Positions 33,785 through 40,481 of a stretch of 40,481 bases of DNA are shown piece by piece. Position 1 is the stretch's first letter. Every line of letters begins with the position of its first letter. The position numbers and the translations under genes are program-made. Source of the DNA: Candidatus Schekmanbacteria bacterium (GTDB taxonomy: Bacteria > CSSED10-310 > JACPHN01); NCBI GenBank assembly GCA_016188575.1, contig JACPHN010000056.1, forward strand, positions 1 to 40,481, given 5' to 3'. Under the pieces are notes generated by a model, which ran no database searches, was not told where the DNA came from, and saw only the letters and a program-made list of their open reading frames with translations.

Positions 33785-35208
33785 GAGATCAGGAGATCCT
33801 GGATATCGAGCTCGACGGTGAACGCCACGAAATCACGGTCGAGCTTCTGAACAAGTACAACGTGCCCGGCCCGCGCTACACCAGTTACCCGACCGCGCCC
33901 GAGTGGTCAGATGACTATCGATGCGCCGACCACGTGGCGGACCTTGCCGCGGCCAACGCCAGGGAGACCGGCGAGGCGGAGCGGCCAGTATCGCTGTACT
34001 TTCACATTCCGTTCTGTGAACGTCTATGCCTCTATTGCGGCTGCAACGTTGTCATCAACAAGAACAAGGAAGTAGCTCCGCCCTACATCGAGCGCCTTAC
34101 GCGAGAAACAAGAATGGTCGCGTCTCAGGTATCGCGGAACAGGCCGGTCGTTCAGCTCCACTGGGGAGGTGGCACGCCGACCTACCTGAGCCCTGCCCAG
34201 ATCGAGGAGGTATTCGGCGCCATTTCGGAGCAGTTCACGATCGCGGCGGACGCTGAGGTCGGTGTCGAGATCGATCCGCGGGTGACGACACCGGAGCACG
34301 TCCGCGCGCTCAGAAAAGTCGGATTTAACCGCGTCAGCATGGGAGTGCAGGATTTCGATCCCACCGTGCAGCAGACCGTGCGCCGGATACAGCCCTTCGA
34401 GGCGACGCGCGACCTCGTGGCGCTGTGCCGGGAGTCGGGCTTTCAGAGCGTCAACGTCGACCTTATCTATGGCTTGCCGTACCAGACGGCCGGCAGCTTT
34501 GCGGACACGATCGCCAAGGTCGAAGCCATCGCTCCGGATCGCATCGCCATGTACAGCTACGCGCACGTGCCGTGGCTCAAGAAACAGCAGAAGAGCTTTG
34601 CGGCACATCTGCCGCAAGGCATGGACAAGTTCCGGATTTTCCGCGCGGGAGTGACGGGGTTCTCGAAGGCGGGCTACGTGTACATCGGCATGGACCATTT
34701 CGCCAAACCGAGCGATGAGCTCGCCGTGGCGCTGCGAGCGCGGACGCTGCATCGCAACTTCCAGGGGTATTCAACGCGGGCGCACGCCGACTTGCTGGGA
34801 ATGGGGGTCAGCGCGATCAGCGGGCTGCGGCGCTCGTATGCGCAAAACTACCGCGACCTGGCCGCCTATTACGCGGCGGTGGACCGCGACGATCTTCCGG
34901 TGATGCGCGGTTTCGCGCTCGACGAGGACGACATCCTGCGCCGCGAGGTCATCACCCGAATTCTGTGCCACCGCCTGATTTCCAAGGGCGAGATCGGCCG
35001 CGCGTTCGGGATCGACTTCGATTCGCATTTTGCCGGCGAGCTGCGCCGAGTCGAGGATCTGGTTGCCGATGGGTTGGTGACGCTCGACGGTGACGTGATG
35101 CGCGCGACACCGGTCGGCTGCATCTTTCTGCGCAACATTGCCATGGTGTTCGACCGCTACTTGCAAAAGCAGCGCATCGAGAGCCCGGTCTTCTCGCGCA
35201 CCTTGTAG
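33781..35208 (+). CDS. hemN: Oxygen-independent coproporphyrinogen III oxidase (radical SAM)
   Basis: Radical-SAM enzyme that decarboxylates coproporphyrinogen III to protoporphyrinogen IX without oxygen. In 475 residues the cluster motif is C79, C83 and C86 in FCERLCLYCGC, with the extra Cys88 typical of true HemN. Other matches: PRYTSYPTAPEW at 31-42, LHWGGGTPTYLSP, DLIYGLPYQT, and a HemN C-terminal domain with AFGIDFDSHF. Length and these features separate it from HemW. Confidence 0.96.
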   Translation: MRDQEILDIELDGERHEITVELLNKYNVPGPRYTSYPTAPEWSDDYRCADHVADLAAANARETGEAERPVSLYFHIPFCERLCLYCGCNVVINKNKEVAPPYIERLTRETRMVASQVSRNRPVVQLHWGGGTPTYLSPAQIEEVFGAISEQFTIAADAEVGVEIDPRVTTPEHVRALRKVGFNRVSMGVQDFDPTVQQTVRRIQPFEATRDLVALCRESGFQSVNVDLIYGLPYQTAGSFADTIAKVEAIAPDRIAMYSYAHVPWLKKQQKSFAAHLPQGMDKFRIFRAGVTGFSKAGYVYIGMDHFAKPSDELAVALRARTLHRNFQGYSTRAHADLLGMGVSAISGLRRSYAQNYRDLAAYYAAVDRDDLPVMRGFALDEDDILRREVITRILCHRLISKGEIGRAFGIDFDSHFAGELRRVEDLVADGLVTLDGDVMRATPVGCIFLRNIAMVFDRYLQKQRIESPVFSRTL

Positions 35209-35222
35209 ACGGCAAGCAAGCG

Positions 35223-36227
35223 ATGACGAGCGCGCGCTCAGACGCAGACACCACCGTGTTGCTGCTCAACTTCGGAGGGCCCGACACGGGCGAGGACGTG
35301 GGGCCGTTCCTCTATCGGCTCTTCGCCTGCCCGGAGGTCATCCCGCTGCCGGCCCCGCTGCGGGTGCCGCTTGCCTGGGCACTCGCCAGGGCACGGCGGC
35401 GTGAATCGCGCGAGATGTATGAGAAGATCGGCGGCGGCTCGCCGCTGCGCAAGCATACCGAGCAACAGGCGCGGGCGATCGCGGCAGAGCTGCGGCGGCG
35501 CGGGCGCGGCGACGTCGCGGTGCGCATCGGCATGCAATGTTCCGAGCCCTCGATCGCAGTCGCGGTAGGAGAGGTCGTCAGGGAATCGCCGCGCGTGGTT
35601 GTCGTGCTGCCGCTCTTCCCACAGTATTCGGTGACGACGACGGGGGCATGCTATCGCCTCTTCGAAAAGGCATGGCGCCAGCAGCGGCGCGGTGCGCGTC
35701 CGGCGCTGCGCCGCATTCGCGAGTGGCCGACGGCGCCCGGTTACGTCGCGACGCTGGTCGAGCTGATCCGCTCGACCTTGGCGCAGGTTCCCGCGCCGCG
35801 GCGGGACGCGGCCCACGTGCTGTTTAGTGCGCACAGCGTGCCGAAGCGGATAATCGACGCCGGCGACCCCTATCTCGGTCAGATCAAGCAAACGGTGGCC
35901 GCGGTCTACAGCGCGCTCGGCATTCCGAACCGGCACAGTCTGAGCTTTCAGAGCAAGGTGGGCCCGGTCGAATGGCTGGCGCCATCGACGGATGTGGCGA
36001 TCGCGGACCTCGGCCGGGCGGGGTGTCGCGATCTGGTCGTCGTACCGATCAGCTTCGTATCCGAGCATCTCGAGACGCTGTACGAGATCGACATGCTGTA
36101 CCGCGGCCAGGCGGTCGCGGCCGGCATCGACGGCTTCTACCGTGCGCCGGCCCCGAATGCTCATCCCGTCTTCATTTCGGGGATTTCGGATCTCATCGTC
36201 GCCGAGCTCGATGCCGGGTTGGATTGA
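35223..36227 (+). CDS. hemH: Ferrochelatase
   Basis: Inserts Fe2+ into protoporphyrin IX. In 334 residues: TVLLLNFGGPDT at 11-22, GGSPL at 71-75, the catalytic His204 in LFSAHSVPKRI, and the metal-side Glu region ISFVSEHLETLYEID. Protoporphyrin use rather than coproporphyrin is inferred from the accompanying hemN and absence of hemQ. It starts 14 bases after hemN with only a weak ribosome binding site, so translation is probably linked. Confidence 0.96.
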   Translation: MTSARSDADTTVLLLNFGGPDTGEDVGPFLYRLFACPEVIPLPAPLRVPLAWALARARRRESREMYEKIGGGSPLRKHTEQQARAIAAELRRRGRGDVAVRIGMQCSEPSIAVAVGEVVRESPRVVVVLPLFPQYSVTTTGACYRLFEKAWRQQRRGARPALRRIREWPTAPGYVATLVELIRSTLAQVPAPRRDAAHVLFSAHSVPKRIIDAGDPYLGQIKQTVAAVYSALGIPNRHSLSFQSKVGPVEWLAPSTDVAIADLGRAGCRDLVVVPISFVSEHLETLYEIDMLYRGQAVAAGIDGFYRAPAPNAHPVFISGISDLIVAELDAGLD

Positions 36228-36269
36228 TGTTAGAAACCGCGCCTAGCAGCGGCCGGAGGTAGTGCAAGC

Positions 36270-37646
36270 ATGCGGAAAATGGTAGTCATCATCGGCGGTG
36301 GGATAGCCGGGCTCACGGTGGCGTATGACCTGCTGCGCAGGAAGCTCGACGTGCTGCTTCTGGAAACCGAAGAGCGCGTCGGCGGGGTGATGGGAAGTGA
36401 CCGGCAGGAGGGCTTCCTGGTCGAGCGCGGGCCGAACAGCTTCCTGAGCGCCCCGGAAATCGACGGGCTGATCGGCGAGCTCGGATTGGATGAGGAACGG
36501 GTCACGGCGCCGGCGACGGCGCCGCGGTACGTGTACCGCGGCAAGCAGATGCTGGCGGTCCCGATGAGCCCGCCGGCGCTCGTCAAGACCTCCCTGCTGA
36601 GCCGCCGGGCAAAAGCTCGCTTGTTCCTCGAACCGTTCATTGCGCCGAACCGCGACGATGATGAATCGGTGGCGAGCTTCTTCACGCGGAGACTGGGCAT
36701 CGAGATCGCGGAGCGCCTGGTCGATCCGTTCGTCTCCGGGGTCTATGCCGGCGATGCGGCGCGGCTGAGCGTGCGCAGCTCTTTTCCGGCGGTGGCCGCG
36801 CTGGAGCGCGACCATGGATCGCTCTTCATGGGGGCGATGCGGAGCCGCAAGAAAACCTCGGCGCCGCGCACCAAGCGCACTCTGACCTCGTTTCGCCGGG
36901 GTTTGGGGACGTTGCCCGCGGCGCTGCAGGAGCGCCTGGGCGACCGCATCCGCTGCGGCGTCACCGCCGCGATCGCGCCCCGTGCTCCAGGTGAGGGCGG
37001 AGATGCGTTCACGGTAACGGTTCGCCATGCGAACTGCGAGGGCAGCACCGCGACCCTGGATGCCCGGGCTGTCGTTATCGCGGCCCCGGCGCTCGCTACG
37101 GCGGGGCTCGTCGCGCCATTTTCGGGCGCGGCCGCGGACCAGCTCCGCGGCGTCGACTATCCACCGCTCGTGTCGATGACGCTCGGCTTCGATGCCGGCG
37201 CGGTGCACGGCCCGCTGGATGGCTTCGGATTCCTCATTCCCCGCACGGAGAACATGGAGATACTTGGTTGCATCTGGAGCTCCAGCCTGTTCCCGGAGCG
37301 CGCTCCCGCCGGCAGTGTATGTCTGACCGCATTTATCGGCGGGGCGACAAACCGCGGCGTCGCGCGGCGCGAGCAAGCGGAGCTGCTGCAAGTCGTGATG
37401 CACGAGCTGCGTGCTGCAATGGGGATCGCGCAGCCGCCCACGCACGTGGCGATCCACAAGTATGAGCGCGCGATACCCCAGTACAACGTCGGCCACGAGC
37501 AACGGCTCGGGATCGTTCGGGAGTCGCTGGCGGCGTGGCCGGGGTTGTTTCTGGCGGGCAGCTACCTGGGAGGCGTGTCGGTGGCTGATCGCGTCAAGAC
37601 CGCGCGCGAAACGGCAGCGCGGGTAGCAGCATTCGTCGCGGCGTGA
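36270..37646 (+). CDS. hemY: Protoporphyrinogen oxidase, FAD-dependent HemY type
   Basis: Oxidises protoporphyrinogen IX to protoporphyrin IX using FAD. In 458 residues: dinucleotide-binding VVIIGGGIAGLTVAYDLL at 5-22, the second FAD contact ETEERVGGVMGS, ERGPNSFL, and the C-terminal FLAGSYLGGVSVADRVKTA that contacts FAD. GGAGGT precedes ATG 36270. Also named hemG in some annotations. Normally oxygen-dependent, which contrasts with the oxygen-independent HemN beside it. Last gene of the plus-strand heme operon. Confidence 0.95.
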   Translation: MRKMVVIIGGGIAGLTVAYDLLRRKLDVLLLETEERVGGVMGSDRQEGFLVERGPNSFLSAPEIDGLIGELGLDEERVTAPATAPRYVYRGKQMLAVPMSPPALVKTSLLSRRAKARLFLEPFIAPNRDDDESVASFFTRRLGIEIAERLVDPFVSGVYAGDAARLSVRSSFPAVAALERDHGSLFMGAMRSRKKTSAPRTKRTLTSFRRGLGTLPAALQERLGDRIRCGVTAAIAPRAPGEGGDAFTVTVRHANCEGSTATLDARAVVIAAPALATAGLVAPFSGAAADQLRGVDYPPLVSMTLGFDAGAVHGPLDGFGFLIPRTENMEILGCIWSSSLFPERAPAGSVCLTAFIGGATNRGVARREQAELLQVVMHELRAAMGIAQPPTHVAIHKYERAIPQYNVGHEQRLGIVRESLAAWPGLFLAGSYLGGVSVADRVKTARETAARVAAFVAA

Positions 37647-37661
37647 GGGTAACTGTTCACC

Positions 37662-37683
37662 TCCCCCCCGCTTGCGGGGGGGA
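37662..37683. terminator. GC-rich hairpin after the hemE-hemY operon
   Basis: TCCCCCCCG, a CTTG loop and CGGGGGGGA pair over 9 bases, beginning 15 bases past the hemY stop. No T run follows. It may end the operon transcript, or be one copy of a dispersed palindrome. Confidence 0.5.
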
Positions 37684-37754
37684 CAGAGGGCAGGAGGCGG
37701 CGCGGACCGTGCTGCGCCGGCGGCGGCGCACGCGACGACCCGCGCCTTCGGCGG

Positions 37755-38618
37755 TCAGGCTTGCAGCGTCGCGCCCGCTCCCTGGTCGCCGGCGGCTCCG
37801 CGGTCGGGCGCAGCCGGCGCACCGGCGGCAGGTCCGGCGGCCGGCGTAGATTCCTGCATGGCTGAGCGCAGCGCGGCGAGAAGCTCGCGCTGCTGATCGG
37901 GTTTCAGCCCGGCTTCCTTTCCGTACTGGCCGATGAGCTGCTGCAGAGGCTGATTAAGGAAGCGGTCGCGATCGGCACCTTGCAGGGACTGTGCCTTGCC
38001 TGTCAACCAGGTCAGGAATGAGTCCAGAGGGGAGGCGCCGGCGGCCTGCGCGGGCGAAGCGGCCTGTGCTTGTTGCGCCGGAGTTGCCGGGTTCGCCTGA
38101 GCGGGCGGCGCGGCGGGTGCCGGCTGCTGTCCCGCCTCGGCCGGTCGGCCAGGAGCGGCGGCGCCGGCACCGGCGGGGGCCGCCTGGCGCTGGCCGAGGA
38201 GCTTGCGGATGAGCTGCTCGAGCAGGGCGAGGATGTCCTTGCCATTTTGGCCCTGGGCCGCCGCGGATTTCGGCGCCGCGCTACGGGCGCTCGACTTGCG
38301 ACCGGCGGGCACGCCGCCGATGTCTCTCGACCGCCCCTTCTTCTCGCCTCCGGGAGCGCCCTGTTGCGGCTTCTCGGGGCGCTCGGCGAAGCGCTTTTCC
38401 TGATCGGCGGCGGCTTTCGCCTGCTCGTCGCCCTTGTTTTCGAAGGCGTCGGGCGTGGCTTCCTGGGCGGCCTCGGCCTCTCCGGCTGCGGCTGCGGGTG
38501 CTGATCCGGATTCCTGAGCGGGTTGGGCCGCGTCGGCTTCTTCGACACCGCCGGCAGCCTGAGATGGGTAGCTCGCTGGTTCGAGGCTCGGGGAGGAGGC
38601 GGGCTCGATCGAGGTCAT
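37755..38618 (-). CDS. Low-complexity Ala/Pro/Gln-rich protein, unknown function
   Basis: A 287-residue protein dominated by Ala, Pro, Gln and Gly. Two less repetitive helical parts stand out: NGKDILALLEQLIRKLLGQR near residues 125-145, and about 200-260 containing LDSFLTWLTGKAQSLQG and LNQPLQQLIGQYGKEAG. No signal peptide or known domain was recognised. AGGAG lies about ten bases before ATG 38618. Its style (disordered linkers around short helices) recalls the SprA-like gene. Low-complexity GC-rich DNA can produce false frames, so confidence is moderate. Confidence 0.6.
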   Translation of the reverse strand: MTSIEPASSPSLEPASYPSQAAGGVEEADAAQPAQESGSAPAAAAGEAEAAQEATPDAFENKGDEQAKAAADQEKRFAERPEKPQQGAPGGEKKGRSRDIGGVPAGRKSSARSAAPKSAAAQGQNGKDILALLEQLIRKLLGQRQAAPAGAGAAAPGRPAEAGQQPAPAAPPAQANPATPAQQAQAASPAQAAGASPLDSFLTWLTGKAQSLQGADRDRFLNQPLQQLIGQYGKEAGLKPDQQRELLAALRSAMQESTPAAGPAAGAPAAPDRGAAGDQGAGATLQA

Positions 38619-38791
38619 GGGGTATGCTCCTGAAAAAACTCTATTGTCGATGACTCCAGTCCATATACGTTCGCCGACGACGGATATTCAAAGGGATGGC
38701 GGGACCGGGCTGGCCCCGAGTCTACCGCCGGTTCGGCGTCGAGGCGCAGCTTGCAGTCGGCCAGGCGGTGGCTTCAGGGGGCATGGCGGCG

Positions 38792-38820
38792 TTGGTTGTC
38801 GGCCGTGATCGCGCTATGCT
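38792..38820 (+). promoter_or_regulatory. Candidate sigma-70 promoter of the sigma-54 activator gene
   Basis: TTGGTT (38792-38797), 17 bases, TATGCT (38815-38820), about 37 bases before ATG 38858. GAGGGAAAG serves as ribosome binding site. Confidence 0.45.
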
Positions 38821-38857
38821 CGGGGTCGCTGGCTTGTGCGCACGATGAGGGAAAGCG

Positions 38858-40279
<1,422 letters not shown>

Positions 40280-40293
40280 GGGGGGCGTTCGAG

Positions 40294-40321
40294 TTTCGGG
40301 TTTCGGGTTTCGGGTTTCGGG
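40294..40321. repeat. Four tandem copies of a 7-bp unit
   Basis: TTTCGGG repeated four times without change (40294-40300, 40301-40307, 40308-40314, 40315-40321), followed by GTGA-type short repeats. It begins 15 bases after the regulator stop codon. Confidence 0.9.
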
Positions 40322-40339
40322 TGAGTGAGTGAGCGGGGC

Positions 40340-40413
40340 GGTCACCTTCTCCATCCAACCGCCTCCGGCGGTATGGATGGAGCCTGGGGGAGACCCCGGG
40401 CTCCGAGGTGACC
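40340..40413. other. Structured element with outer stem and two competing inner hairpins
   Basis: GGTCACCT (40340-40347) pairs with AGGTGACC (40406-40413). Inside, hairpin 1 (40349-40382) has 15 base pairs with one bulged A and loop TCC. Hairpin 2 (40379-40404) has 11 pairs, one G-T, closed by a GAGA loop. They share GGAG at 40379-40382, so they cannot both form fully. A strong ribosome binding site and ATG follow at 40425-40439. It may be a leader RNA, a terminator complex or a dispersed palindromic repeat. Confidence 0.55.
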
Positions 40414-40481
40414 AGCCGCAGCCAGGAGGAGAAGGAATGACCTGATCTTCATCGGGCTACGTCAGGCGGGTGACGACACCC

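Overview
The window is GC-rich bacterial chromosome, densely packed with operons and free of rRNA, tRNA, CRISPR arrays and transposases. Gene content (complete C5 heme pathway, GerMN/amidase pair, several PilT-like ATPases, PEGA/TPR envelope proteins, NtrC-type regulator, a selenoprotein SelD) fits a Gram-negative of the old Deltaproteobacteria or a neighbouring phylum such as Binatota, Desulfobacterota or Myxococcota. This assignment is inference; no marker in the window settles it.

Layout. 374-2846 (minus): amidase, GerMN protein and rdgB, coupled by short overlaps. 3132-4956 (plus): a DUF2142/GT-C-like membrane protein and a small membrane protein. 4934-5941 (minus): upp followed by a single-domain receiver. 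6207-9963 (minus): a TPR/NHL protein and a TPR/PEGA/PDZ protein, diverging from an MCE-like lipoprotein (10191-10898). 11086-14876: a small coiled-coil protein, leucine dehydrogenase and a PpiD-type periplasmic chaperone. 14895-17897: a cyclic-nucleotide-binding-domain protein diverging from two overlapping PilT-like genes whose catalytic motifs are eroded. Then rpsU, a metallo-beta-lactamase-fold hydrolase, an SprA-like HEAAH protein behind a sigma-28-like promoter, and a large secreted FN3/subtilase protein broken by one frameshift.

24314-26502: nagZ and selD. selD is best read as starting at 25429 and passing through an in-frame TGA (25483-25485) decoded as selenocysteine, with a bacterial SECIS-like hairpin just downstream. 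A conventional start at 25495 removes the active-site residues.

26535-37646 is a nearly complete heme supercluster: a CcsA/HemX-like gene, hemA, hemC, hemD, hemB and hemL on the minus strand, diverging from hemE, hemN, hemH and hemY on the plus strand. Together they take glutamyl-tRNA to protoheme by the protoporphyrin route.

37755-40279: an Ala/Pro/Gln-rich disordered protein and an NtrX/NtrC-type sigma-54 activator. The right edge holds a 7-bp tandem repeat and a strongly structured element.

The most notable points are the selenocysteine SelD with its SECIS, the tandem degenerate PilT pair, the sigma-28-like promoter, a palindrome that carries both stop codons of two convergent genes, and the structured element at the right end.
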